From Pseudomonas frederiksbergensis (lineage in GTDB: Bacteria > Pseudomonadota > Gammaproteobacteria > Pseudomonadales > Pseudomonadaceae), in NCBI RefSeq assembly GCF_000802155.2, contig NZ_JQGJ02000004.1, positions 186,001 to 250,000 of the forward strand: 64,000 bases of DNA, in the 5' to 3' direction. The notes below the pieces were generated by a model. It made no database searches. It had not been told where the DNA came from and saw only the letters and a program-made list of their open reading frames with translations. Of the stretch, positions 24,911-35,100 are shown in pieces. Each line of letters starts with the position of its first letter. The first letter of the stretch is position 1. Both the position numbers and the translations under genes were made by a program.

Positions 24911-25453
24911 TCAGCCCGTCAGAACCAAGGGCAATAATCGTGCTGTATTGCGGGCGTCCTCCAGCGCGCGGTGCTGTTGCCCGCAAAATTGCAGCCCGGC
25001 CAGTTGCAGCGCGCCATTGAGCCCCAACGGCCGCTCCAACCGACGGGCCTTGGCAAAACGCTGCTTGAGATTCATGTGCGGCACGTGGCCGAGGACGCTG
25101 TGCAGTTGCTGTTGCTGCCATTCCTGAAGCAGTTGCTTGCGATCGTAATCACCCCAGCTGACCCAGCCTTCGAGCTTGGCGTGGTAGGGCGCGAGCCAAT
25201 GCTCGAACGCCGGCCAGACCTCGGTCAGGGGGGCGGCACTGTCGATGTTGGCCTGGTTGATATGGGTCAGCGAGCGACAGAAAGAGGTGAGCAACGGTCG
25301 TCTCAGTGGCCGAACGAACCGCTGGAAATGATCAATTTCCCGGCCGTCTCGATTCACCAGGGTCGCGCCGATTTCGATAATTTCCATTTCGGTTACCGGC
25401 CAGCCACCTTCATCGGTGGTGGCCTCCAGATCAATCACCAGCCAGTGAGGCAT
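24911..25453 (-). CDS. DEDDh-family 3'-5' exonuclease
   Basis: The 180-residue protein starts [17 protein letters not shown], giving the first two acidic metal ligands (D and E of DLEAT). IIEIGATLV follows, then [10 protein letters not shown] for the third Asp and [14 protein letters not shown] for the His-Asp pair. It resembles the ERI-1/KapD-like RNase family acting on RNA or DNA ends. The ATG at 25453 is the family start; an upstream extension is not coding-like. The substrate is unknown. Confidence 0.88.
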   Translation of the reverse strand: MPHWLVIDLEATTDEGGWPVTEMEIIEIGATLVNRDGREIDHFQRFVRPLRRPLLTSFCRSLTHINQANIDSAAPLTEVWPAFEHWLAPYHAKLEGWVSWGDYDRKQLLQEWQQQQLHSVLGHVPHMNLKQRFAKARRLERPLGLNGALQLAGLQFCGQQHRALEDARNTARLLPLVLTG

Positions 25454-25666
25454 TTCAGGGTTCCCGGTATCGGCGTGCTGATGGCTTTGAGCGTAGTCAA
25501 ACCCGGCGCATCCGCCTAGTCCTGTCTTGACGCGCCGACCCACGGAGCCGAGCGCAGGTTCTTGCGCCCGAGCGCTTGCTTGGTTGCCCCGGCCAGCTTA
25601 AATTGCCGTGTCGCTGGCGTTTTGATAGTGGCCGCGCATTGATCGTTCGATTGAGGAGCAAAGTCG

Positions 25667-26293
25667 GTGGACGAGCAAAAAGCCCTGGACGTGATGCGTG
25701 AGCTGGTCGACGGCGGGCAGCTGACCGATCCGGACAGCGCTCGCGGCAAACTGCTCCAGGCCGCCGCCCACCTGTTTCGCCATAAAGGCTTCGAGCGCAC
25801 CACGGTTCGCGATCTGGCGAGTGCCGTGGGCATTCAGTCGGGCAGCATTTTTCATCACTTCAAAAGCAAGGAGGAGATCCTGCGTGCGGTGATGGAAGAA
25901 ACCGTCCGCTACAACACCGCGTTGATGCACGCGGCCTTGGCCGAGGGTTCAAGCGTTCGCGAACGGGTGCTGGCGTTGATCCGCTGCGAATTGCAATCGA
26001 TCATGGGCGGAAACGGCGAGGCGATGGCGGTGCTGGTCTACGAGTGGCGCTCCTTGTCGGAGCAAGGGCAGCGGCAGGTGCTGGCCCTGCGTGATATCTA
26101 CGAACGTGTGTGGCTTGAAGTCCTGGGAGAGGCCAAGGAGGCCGGGTATATTCGCGGAGACGTAGCCGTTACCCGGCGTTTCCTGACAGGCGCGTTGTCC
26201 TGGACCACCACGTGGTTTCGCGCCGAAGGCAGCCTGAGCCTTGATCAACTGGCTGAACAGGCATTGATTCTGGTACTGAAAGAAAAACAATAA
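25667..26293 (+). CDS. TetR/AcrR-family transcriptional regulator
   Basis: This 208-residue protein has a TetR helix-turn-helix at residues 25-75 (LLQAAAHLFRHKGFERTTVRDLASAVGIQSGSIFHHFKSKEEIL). An all-helical ligand domain follows. It begins with GTG, with GGAG in front. The ligand domain looks like the AcrR/PsrA type with acyl-like ligands, but this is weak. The only close neighbours are the exonuclease and the solute-binding protein, so its target is not evident. Confidence 0.9.
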   Translation: MDEQKALDVMRELVDGGQLTDPDSARGKLLQAAAHLFRHKGFERTTVRDLASAVGIQSGSIFHHFKSKEEILRAVMEETVRYNTALMHAALAEGSSVRERVLALIRCELQSIMGGNGEAMAVLVYEWRSLSEQGQRQVLALRDIYERVWLEVLGEAKEAGYIRGDVAVTRRFLTGALSWTTTWFRAEGSLSLDQLAEQALILVLKEKQ

Positions 26294-26366
26294 GCGAGCG
26301 GCTGGCTAAGCGCCTCAAACCGCCTAGCGTGAACATATTGAAGAATACTTCTGGGGAGTGGTTATC

Positions 26367-27161
26367 TTGACGTTTTCGCCGATGGGGATGACCTCGCGAG
26401 TTCTGGCTGCTCTGGTCTTTTTATGGATGGTGCCCGTCGAGGCGGCGCAACTGGTCCGGATCGGCGCAGCACATTTCCCGCCCTATACCGTTCGCCCCGA
26501 AAATGGTGCCGACACCGGTCTGCTACCGCAACTGGTCGAGGCGTTGAATCGCTCCCAGACCGACTACCAGTTCGTACTCGTACCCACTTCGATTCCGCGG
26601 CGTTTCAACGATTTCAAGCAAGGCCGGGTCGACATGGCAATCTTCGAAAACCCGGAGTGGGGCTGGAAGGATGTGCCGCACACAACGGTAGACATGGGGC
26701 TGGAAGACGCGGAAATCTTTGTGGCCCAGCGTTTGCCTGAACGCCAGCAGAGCTATTTCGCCGACCTGAGGGCCAAGCGGTTGGCGCTGTTCAGCGGTTA
26801 TCACTACGCTTTCGCCGAATTCAATGCCGATCCCAAATTTCTCATTGGCCAGTTCAACGCCACGTTGACTTACTCCCACGACAGCAATCTGCAAATGGTC
26901 TTGCGCGGGCGCGCGGACGTTGCGTTGGTGACCCGCTCGTACCTCAGCGACTATCTGTTGCGCAATCCTCAATTCGCTCCGCAACTGCTCGTATCCGAGC
27001 GTGTCGACCAGGTCTATCACCACTACGCCTTGATCCGGCCACAGGCGCCAATTTCCAGCGAGGCGTTCGGGCAATTGCTGGGCAAGTTGCGAGACAACGG
27101 CCAGTTGCTGGAAATTTTCAACCCTTACCAGATCGAGCTGGTGTCGACCCATCACCACTGA
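26367..27161 (+). CDS. periplasmic solute-binding protein, family 3 (amino-acid type)
   Basis: This 264-residue precursor starts at the TTG at 26367, which has GGGGAG eight bases upstream; an in-frame GTG at 26358 overlaps that site. The signal peptide ends near VEAAQ. The mature part reads RIGAAHFPPYTVRPENG, LVEALN and RFNDFKQGRVDMAIF, which is the SBP_bac_3 fold. No permease or ATPase gene is adjacent, so it may be an orphan binding protein or a sensor partner. It ends nine bases before the PvdS-type promoter of the next gene. Confidence 0.85.
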   Translation: MTFSPMGMTSRVLAALVFLWMVPVEAAQLVRIGAAHFPPYTVRPENGADTGLLPQLVEALNRSQTDYQFVLVPTSIPRRFNDFKQGRVDMAIFENPEWGWKDVPHTTVDMGLEDAEIFVAQRLPERQQSYFADLRAKRLALFSGYHYAFAEFNADPKFLIGQFNATLTYSHDSNLQMVLRGRADVALVTRSYLSDYLLRNPQFAPQLLVSERVDQVYHHYALIRPQAPISSEAFGQLLGKLRDNGQLLEIFNPYQIELVSTHHH

Positions 27162-27169
27162 AGCGACAC

Positions 27170-27193
27170 TAAATTTCCCCTACCGGCTCACGT
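27170..27193 (+). promoter_or_regulatory. PvdS-type (iron-starvation) promoter of the GNAT gene
   Basis: TAAAT-N16-CGT, with the usual CCC-rich bases just after the first element, is the consensus for the pyoverdine sigma factor PvdS. It lies 36 bases before the ATG at 27229. Confidence 0.85.
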
Positions 27194-27228
27194 CACTCGT
27201 TGATTACCGACGAATACGCGAGCCTTCA

Positions 27229-28242
27229 ATGCCTGACCTCAATCCTCCAGCAACGCTGCCCTTGCCCGGCGGTCGTTGCCTCGGCGCCGATGAAACCGAA
27301 CGTCACCTGAGCCTGATGCTCGAAGGTGCGCCATTGATCCAGCTGCGCCTGGAACGTGGCTCGCCGTTGCATGTGCGTTTGCAGGAAACCAACGATCGCC
27401 CAGTGGGGCCGGCACTCTGGGCGGCCTGCTATTGGCTGTTCACCCGGGATCCAGGTTGCCAGTGCCTGGTCTGGCACCTCGACGAACATCCCGGCGAAGC
27501 ATTGCTCAGCGGCCTGCTGGTCGCCACCGCGCACCCCAACGAATACGCATGCGAGCGCACGCTGTTCTGGCAATTGCCGCAGCCCTGGCTAGGGGTGTCG
27601 TTCAGCGGCAGTTATCCGCAACAGATGGTCATCACCGATGGCAAGCGACATCCCCGCAGGCCGATCAAGCCGCGTGGTGAGGTGTACCGCCGCTTCGATG
27701 CGCGGCTGGGTGCCTGGGTGTCCTTGCGAACCCTTGAAATCGAGCAGGACCTGGCGCGTTTCAACCGTTGGCAAAACAGCCCTCGGGTCGCCAGCTTCTG
27801 GCAGGAGGAGGGCAGCCTGGAGCAGCATCGCGAGTACTTGAGCCAATTGCAGCACGACCCTCGGGTCCTGACATTGATCGGCTGTTTCGACGACCAGCCA
27901 TTCGCGTATTTCGAAGCGTATTGGGCCAAGGAAGATCGAATCGCGCCGTTCTACCCGGCTGACGATTATGACCGCGGCATCCATATGCTGGTGGGTGAAG
28001 AACAACACCGCGGCCCGCATAAGGTCGCCAGCTGGTTATCGGCACTGGTGCATTATCTGTTTCTGGACGACCCGCGTACCCAACGCGTGGTAGCCGAGCC
28101 CAGGGCTGACAATGCTCGAATGATCGGGCATTTGCACAACCAGTGCTTTCACTGCGAAAAGGAGTTCGATTTTCCGCACAAGCGAGCGGCGTTGATGATC
28201 CTGGGGCGGGAGCGGTTTTTTGATCGGTGTTCGTTGATGTGA
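27229..28242 (+). CDS. siderophore-biosynthesis GNAT N-acyltransferase (PvdY/IucB type)
   Basis: The protein has 337 residues. The first half is a beta-rich region. The second half (about 165-337) is a GNAT acyltransferase domain of the IucB/RhbD type found in hydroxamate siderophore pathways (FAYFEAYWAKEDRI, GIHMLVGEEQHRGPHK, RVVAEPRADNARMI). A PvdS-type promoter and the neighbouring pvdS and pvdL place it in pyoverdine biosynthesis. There it would acylate N5-hydroxyornithine, as PvdYII does in some strains. That would predict an acetyl-hydroxyornithine in this strain's pyoverdine; this is inference. Confidence 0.85.
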   Translation: MPDLNPPATLPLPGGRCLGADETERHLSLMLEGAPLIQLRLERGSPLHVRLQETNDRPVGPALWAACYWLFTRDPGCQCLVWHLDEHPGEALLSGLLVATAHPNEYACERTLFWQLPQPWLGVSFSGSYPQQMVITDGKRHPRRPIKPRGEVYRRFDARLGAWVSLRTLEIEQDLARFNRWQNSPRVASFWQEEGSLEQHREYLSQLQHDPRVLTLIGCFDDQPFAYFEAYWAKEDRIAPFYPADDYDRGIHMLVGEEQHRGPHKVASWLSALVHYLFLDDPRTQRVVAEPRADNARMIGHLHNQCFHCEKEFDFPHKRAALMILGRERFFDRCSLM

Positions 28243-28257
28243 AATGGGGCAGGTCAC

Positions 28258-28281
28258 TGTGGGAGCGGACCCGCTCCCACA
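28258..28281. repeat. REP-like palindrome
   Basis: TGTGGGAGCGG-AC-CCGCTCCCACA is a perfect palindrome of the common Pseudomonas REP type, between convergent GNAT and pvdS genes. Confidence 0.8.
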
Positions 28282-28303
28282 TGGGCATCGGCAAATCAAT
28301 GGA

Positions 28304-28852
28304 TCACCGCCGTGCAAACGTATCCCCACGCACCCCAGACACCTTGCGGCAATGCACCAGCGCGTCGCGAATCATGAAGTTCACCAAGGTCGGCGAGACC
28401 CCCAATTCCTTGGCGATGTCCTTCTGCGGTACGCCATGCAGGCGATACATCTCGAAGGCGTAACGGGTGCGGCTGGGCAACTCGGTCAATGCTTCGGCAA
28501 TGTGCTCAAGGGTGGAAAAGTTGATGTGAGACGTCTCCGGCGAAGCACCCTGGATCACCACGTTCAGCCCTTCCTCTTCCGGCCCCGAGTATTTCTGTTC
28601 CAGCGCTTGCTTGCGGTAATGATCGATGGCCAGGTTGCGCACGATCTGGAACAGATAACTGAGCTGGGCCTTGAAGGATGAGGTGATCTGGGGCGCCGAT
28701 TGCAACCGGAAAAAGGCATCCTGAACGACATCTTCGGCGCGAGATCGGCAGCCAGTGATACGCGCTGCGATCTTGACCAGGATGGTTCGGTTATCGACGA
28801 ATGCCTGGAGTAGCGGTGAGTCGCACCTGCTTGTGGATACTTGTTCCGTCAT
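28304..28852 (-). CDS. pvdS: ECF sigma factor PvdS, activator of pyoverdine synthesis
   Basis: This 182-residue extracytoplasmic-function sigma factor directs RNA polymerase to pyoverdine genes under iron limitation. The sequence is nearly that of known PvdS. CDSPLLQAFVDNRTILVKI at the start, AEDVVQDAFFRLQ in region 2, and PQKDIAKELGVSPTLVNFMI in region 4 are diagnostic. The ATG at 28852 has AAGGTGA upstream. A Fur-box-like sequence lies about 80 bases before the start, giving iron repression. Four PvdS-type promoters occur in the window. It is divergent from pvdL. Confidence 0.97.
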   Translation of the reverse strand: MTEQVSTSRCDSPLLQAFVDNRTILVKIAARITGCRSRAEDVVQDAFFRLQSAPQITSSFKAQLSYLFQIVRNLAIDHYRKQALEQKYSGPEEEGLNVVIQGASPETSHINFSTLEHIAEALTELPSRTRYAFEMYRLHGVPQKDIAKELGVSPTLVNFMIRDALVHCRKVSGVRGDTFARR

Positions 28853-28930
28853 GGAATTCACCTTGCTGCAAATAGTTAGCAGGACGACCGGTCCGGCGGA
28901 CATGTCCTACGCATCGACGGCCAAATTAGG

Positions 28931-28949
28931 CTTAATGATAATTATTGTC
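28931..28949 (-). promoter_or_regulatory. Fur box upstream of pvdS
   Basis: The 19 bases match the palindromic Fur consensus (GATAATGATAATCATTATC) at 15 positions, with the core AATGATAAT exact. Location about 80 bases before the pvdS ATG fits ferric-Fur repression of pvdS. Confidence 0.85.
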
Positions 28950-29065
28950 AATTGAGAAGAAGAATTATTGATGGGCGGAAGTCCAGCTCCCCAGGCTGCG
29001 ACTCATTGCCGCGGTGCGCGGTGGTCCGCAGGTCTGGTACCTGCGTGGGAACAGGGTTCTGCGAC

Positions 29066-29089
29066 TAATTATTTGCCGAGGTCATCCGT
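29066..29089 (+). promoter_or_regulatory. PvdS-type promoter of pvdL
   Basis: TAATT-N16-CGT has exact spacing and one mismatch from TAAAT in the -35 part. It lies 47 bases before the pvdL ATG. The mbtH promoter at 50547 has the same TAATT variant. Confidence 0.75.
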
Positions 29090-29136
29090 CCCCATGGGTG
29101 ACCACTTGCAAGCCGAATTTCAGGCAGGAGCCCCTC

Positions 29137-32100
29137 ATGACCGACGCGTTCGAACTTCCCAGCACCCTGGCTCATGCCCTCCAGCGCCGCGCCACGTTGA
29201 CCCCGGACCGGGTAGCCTTGCGCTTCCTTGCCGACACCCCGGAGCAGGGCGTGGTCTTGAGTTATCGCGACCTGGATCTGCGCGCCCGGACCATTGCCGC
29301 CGCCTTGCAGGCCGAAGCAGAATCCGGCGACCGGGCGGTGCTGCTGTTTCCCAGCGGCCCGGATTATGTCGCGGCGTTTTTCGGTTGCCTGTACGCCGGC
29401 GTGATCGCCGTGCCGGCCTACCCGCCGGAGTCCACCCGTCGGCACCATCAGGAGCGCTTGCTGTCGATCATCGCCGACGCCGAACCGCGGCTGTTGCTGA
29501 GCACCGCTGACTTGCGCGACACCTTGCAAGCCATCGAATCGGCTCCCCCGGTGCTGTGCGTCGATACGCTCGATCCGACCCGCGCCGAGCAATGGCGAAT
29601 GCCGGACCTGCAAGACGATGACATCGCCTTCCTGCAATACACTTCCGGTTCCACCGCATCGCCAAAGGGCGTACAGGTCAGCCACGGCAACCTCGTCGCC
29701 AATGAGCTGTTGATTCGCCATGGCTTCGGCATCGATGTGAATCCCGACGATGTCATTGTCAGTTGGCTGCCGCTGTATCACGACATGGGGCTGATCGGTG
29801 GGTTGTTGCAGCCGATTTTCAGTGGCGTGCCTTGCGTGCTGATGTCGCCGGCCTATTTCCTCGCGCGGCCGTTGCGCTGGCTCGAAGCGATCAGCGAATA
29901 CGGCGGCACCATCAGCGGCGGCCCGGACTTCGCCTATCGCCTGTGCAGCGAACGGGTCAGTGAATCCGCCCTGGCCCGCCTCGACCTGAGCGGCTGGCGC
30001 GTCGCTTATTCCGGCTCCGAACCGATCCGCCTCGACAGCCTGGAACGCTTCGCCGAAAAATTCGCGGCGTGCGGCTTCACGGCCGACAGTTTCATGGCGT
30101 CCTACGGGCTGGCCGAAGCGACATTGTTCGTGGCTGGCACGCCACGTGGCCGGGGCATCCCCTCGATGTGCATGGATGACGCGGCCTTGACGCAAAACCG
30201 TGCCGAGCCCGGGCAGGGCAGTGCGGTGATGAGCTGTGGTGTCAGCCAGCCGGGCCATGCGGTGCTGATCGTCGAGCCCAACACCCTGCAACCGCTCAGC
30301 GACAGCCAGGTTGGCGAAGTCTGGGCCGCCGGGCCGAGCATCGCCCGCGGTTACTGGCGCAACGCCGAGGCCAGCGCCAAGACCTTCGTCGAGCATGACG
30401 GCCGCACGTGGCTGCGCACCGGCGACCTGGGTTTTGTCCGCGAAGGTGAGCTGTTCATCACCGGACGCTTGAAGGACATGTTGATCGTGCGCGGGCAAAA
30501 CCTTTACCCGCAGGACATCGAGCAAACCATCGAGCGGGAAGTGGAGGTGGTGCGCAAAGGACGGGTTGCCGCCTTCGCCGTCAACGAGGCGGGCGAGGAA
30601 GGCATCGGCATTGCCGCCGAGATCAGCCGCAGTGTGCAGAAGATCCTACCTCCCGAAGCCCTGATCAACGCGATTCGCCAAGCCGTGGCCGACGCCTGCC
30701 AGCAAGCGCCTAGCGTGGTGGTGCTGCTCAATCCTGGGGCGCTGCCGAAGACGTCCAGCGGCAAACTGCAGCGTTCGGCGTGCCGCGCCCGATTGGCGGA
30801 TGGCAGCCTCGACCGCTATGCACTGTTTCCTTCGCCCAAGACTGAGACGGTCGACGAATCCGCGCCGTCATCCGAGCTGCAAGACCTGATCGGCCGACTC
30901 TGGTGCGAGCAGTTGCAGATCGATCGGGTGCAGGGCAATGACCATTTTTTCCTGCTGGGTGGCAATTCCATCGCAGCCACCCAAGTCATTGCACGGCTGC
31001 GTGAAGTGCTGGGTATGGAGCTCAACCTGCGCCTGCTTTTTGAAGCGCCGACCCTGGGTGCTTTCGCGATGGCGGTGGCGAACCTGCAACAGGACGGCGG
31101 CCAGGCCCAGGGGGTTATCAATTCAATGGCCCGCGATGAAGCCCTGCCGCAATCCCTGGCCCAGAACCGTTTGTGGCTGACTTGGCAGCTGGATCCTGCC
31201 AGTCGCGCCTACAACATCCCCGGCGCCCTGCGCCTGCGTGGCGAGCTGGACGAAGCAGCGTTGCGCGTCAGCTTCCAGCAATTGGTCGAGCGCCACGAAT
31301 CCTTGCGCACGCGCTTCCTGGAACGCGATGGCGTGGCCCTGCAACAGATCGATCCGGCCGGTGAGTTCAATCTCCAGGTGATCGACCTCGGCGATGTGCC
31401 CGCCGACCAGCGCGAGGCGCGGGCGCGGCAGATCCGCGAAGACGAGGCGGCCACTCGATTCGATCTGGAAAACGGGCCGCTGCTGCGGGTCACTTTGTTG
31501 CGCCTGGCTGAAGACGATCACCAGCTGTTGGTGACGATGCATCACATCATCGCCGATGGCTGGTCGATGAATGTCTTGATCGATGAGTTTTCGCGGCTGT
31601 ACGCCGCAGCGTCCCAAGGGCAGGTCGCCGAACTGCCGCCGTTGCCGCTGCAATACGCGGACTACGGCAGTTGGCAGCGGCAATGGCTCGCCCAGGGCGA
31701 AGCCGAGCGCCAATTGGCGTATTGGAAAAAGCAATTGGGCGACGAGCACCCGCCCCTGGCGTTGTTTACCGACCATCCGCGCAGCGCCCAGCAGCATCGC
31801 AGCGCGGCGCGCCATACCCTGCGCCTGGACAAGCCGCTAGGCGATGCCCTGCGCCAGGTCGCCCACGCCCATGACGCCACGGTGTTCATGCTGTTGCTGG
31901 CGGCGTTCCAGGCCTTGTTGCAGCGCTACACTGGCCAATCCGACCTGCGCATCGGCGTGCCCAACGCCAACCGCCCGCGCCTGGAAACCCAAGGGCTGAT
32001 CGGCTTTTTCATCAACACCCAGGTACTGCGCGCACAAGTCGATTCGCGCCAGCCATTCGTCGCGTTGCTGGCCCAGGCCCGGGAGGCGACGCTCGGCGCC

Positions 32101-35100
32101 CAGGCCCATCAGGACCTGCCCTTCGAACAGCTGCTGGAAGTCTTCCCCCAGGCCCGCGAACAAGGTCTGTTCCAGGTGATGTTCAACCACCAGCAGCGCG
32201 ACCTCGGCGCGTTGCGGCGCCTGCCCGGGCTGTTGGCCGATGAATTGCCATGGCACAGCCGCGAAGCCAAGTTCGACCTGCAATTGCACAGCGAGGAAGA
32301 CCGTAACGGCCGGCTGACACTGTCGTTCGACTACGCGGACGAGCTGTTCGAGGCGGCAACCGTCGCACGCCTGGCCGAACATTTCTGCAGCGTGCTGCGA
32401 GCGGTCTGCGCTGATCCCCGACAGGCCCTCGGCGACCTGCCGTTGTTGAGTGCCGAAGAACTCGTCCAGCAGCAGCGCTGGGCGACGGCACCCTGCGCGC
32501 CCGCCACACAATGGCTACCGGAATTGCTCAACGAACAGGCCCGCCGCACTCCGCAACGCACTGCATTGCAGTGGGACGGTGGTTCGCTGGACTACGCCGA
32601 ACTGCACGCCCAGGCCAATCGGCTGGCCCATTATCTTCGAGACAAAGGCGTCGGCCCCGACGTCTGCGTGGCGATTGCCGCCGAGCGGTCGGCGCAATTG
32701 CTCGTCGGCGTGCTGGCGATCATCAAGGCCGGCGGCGCCTACGTGCCGCTGGATGTCGATTACCCGAGCGAGCGCATGGCCTACATGCTCCACGACAGCG
32801 GCGTCGATCTGCTCCTGACCCAAACCGCGCTGCTCGAACGCTTGCCGACCTGCGAGGGCGTCAGCGTCATCGCCATGGACGCGCTGCACCTGGAGCAGTG
32901 GCCGAGCAATCCGCCGGGGCTGCACTTGCATGGCGATCATCTGGCCTACGTGATCTACACCTCCGGCTCGACCGGCCAACCCAAAGGCGTTGGCAATACT
33001 CACGCGGCCCTGGCTGAGCGCCTGCAATGGATGCAGGCCACCTATGGGCTGGATGAAACCGACGTGTTGATGCAAAAGGCGCCGATCAGTTTCGATGTGT
33101 CGGTGTGGGAATGCTTCTGGCCGTTGATCACTGGCAGCCGCTTGGTCCTGGCCGGCCCGGGCGAACACCGGGATCCGCACCGCATTGCCCAATTGGTCGA
33201 GCAGTTTGGCGTGACCACGCTGCACTTCGTCCCGCCGCTGCTCAGCCTGTTTATCGACGAGCCCTTGAGCGCCCGTTGCACGAGCCTGCGACGGATTTTC
33301 TCCGGGGGCGAAGCCCTGCCGGCCGAGTTGCGCAACCGGGTGCTCGCGCAGCTGCCGACAGCGCAGTTGCACAATCGCTACGGCCCGACCGAAACCGCCA
33401 TCAACGTCACCCATTGGCATTGCACCGCAGGCGATGACGAGCGCTCGCCCATCGGTCGTCCCTTGGCGAATGTGCTGTGCCGGATCCTCGACAATGAACT
33501 CAATCCCGTGCCCGTCGGCGTCCCGGGGGAACTGTGCATCGGTGGCCTTGGCCTGGCCCGGGGTTACCTCGGGCGCCCGGCGCTGACGGCGGAACGTTTT
33601 GTCGCCGATCCCCAGGGACCGGCTGGCGCCCGGCTGTACCGCACTGGCGATTTGGCGCGTTGGGATGCCGACGGGGTGATCGAATATCTCGGCCGCCTCG
33701 ATCAACAAGTCAAACTGCGCGGTTTCCGCGTCGAGCCACAGGAAATCGAGGCGCGCTTGTTGGCCCAGGACGGTGTCGCCCAGGCGGCGGTGCTGGTGCG
33801 CGACACGGCGGCCGGTCCGCAGTTGATCGGCTATTACACCGCCGCAGCGCCTGACGAAGACGCCGCCGCCCAGGCCGCTCGCCTGAAAAATGCCCTCGCC
33901 AGCGAGCTGCCTGACTACATGGTGCCCGCGCAATTGTTGCGCCTGGACGCCATGCCCTTGAGCCCGAGCGGCAAGCTCGACCGTCGTGCCTTGCCCGAGC
34001 CGCAATGGCAGGTGCGCGAACACGTCGAGCCGGTCAGTGTCATCGAGCAGCAGATCGCCGGAATCTGGCGCGAGGTGCTGGGCCTTGCCCGCATCGGCCT
34101 GCGGGACGATTTCTTTGCCTTGGGTGGCCATTCATTGCTGGCGACGCAGATCATTTCCCGCACGCGCCAGGCCTGCGACGTCGAGCTGCCGTTGCGCGCG
34201 TTGTTCGAAGCCAGCGAGCTGGGCGCCTTCGCCGAACAGGTGCGGTTGATCCAGGCCAGCGGCCGGACCAACCGCCAGCCGCCGATCGAGAAAGTCGACC
34301 GCAGCCAACCGGTGCCACTGTCCTATTCCCAGCAACGCATGTGGTTCCTCTGGCAAATGGAGCCGGACAGCCCGGCCTATAACGTCGGCGGCATGGCGCG
34401 CCTGCGCGGGGTACTGGATGTCGGGCGCTTCGAAGCGGCGTTGCAGGCCTTGATCGTGCGCCATGAAACCCTGCGCACCACGTTCCCAAGCGTCGACGGC
34501 GTGCCGCGCCAACAGGTACACGACGAGACGGGCCTGCGCATGGACTGGAAAGATTTTTCCATGCTCGACGCCGACATTCGCGAACAGCGCGTGCAGCAAC
34601 TGGCGGACAGCGAGGCCCACGAGCCCTTCGACCTGGAAACCGGGCCGCTGCTGCGGGCGTGCCTGGTCAAGACCGCCGAGCGCGAACACTACCTGGTGCT
34701 GACGCTGCATCACATCGTCACCGAAGGCTGGGCGATGGACATTTTTGCTCGCGAACTGAGCGCGCTGTACGAAGCCTTCATCGATGACCGCGAGTCGCCG
34801 CTGGAACCGTTGCCGGTGCAATACCTGGACTACAGCGCCTGGCAGCGCCAATGGCTGGAGTCCGGCGAGCGCCAGCGCCAGCTCGATTACTGGACCACGC
34901 AGTTGGGCCGCGAACATCCCTTGCTGGAATTGCCGGCGGACCGCCCGCGTCCGCCGGTGCAAAGTCATCGCGGCGAACTGTTGCGTTTCGACCTCAGCGA
35001 CGACTTGGCCGCACGGGTCCGAGCGTTCAACGCCGAGCATGGCCTGACCCTGTTCATGACCATGACCGCTGCGCTGGCGGTGCTGCTCTATCGCTACAGC

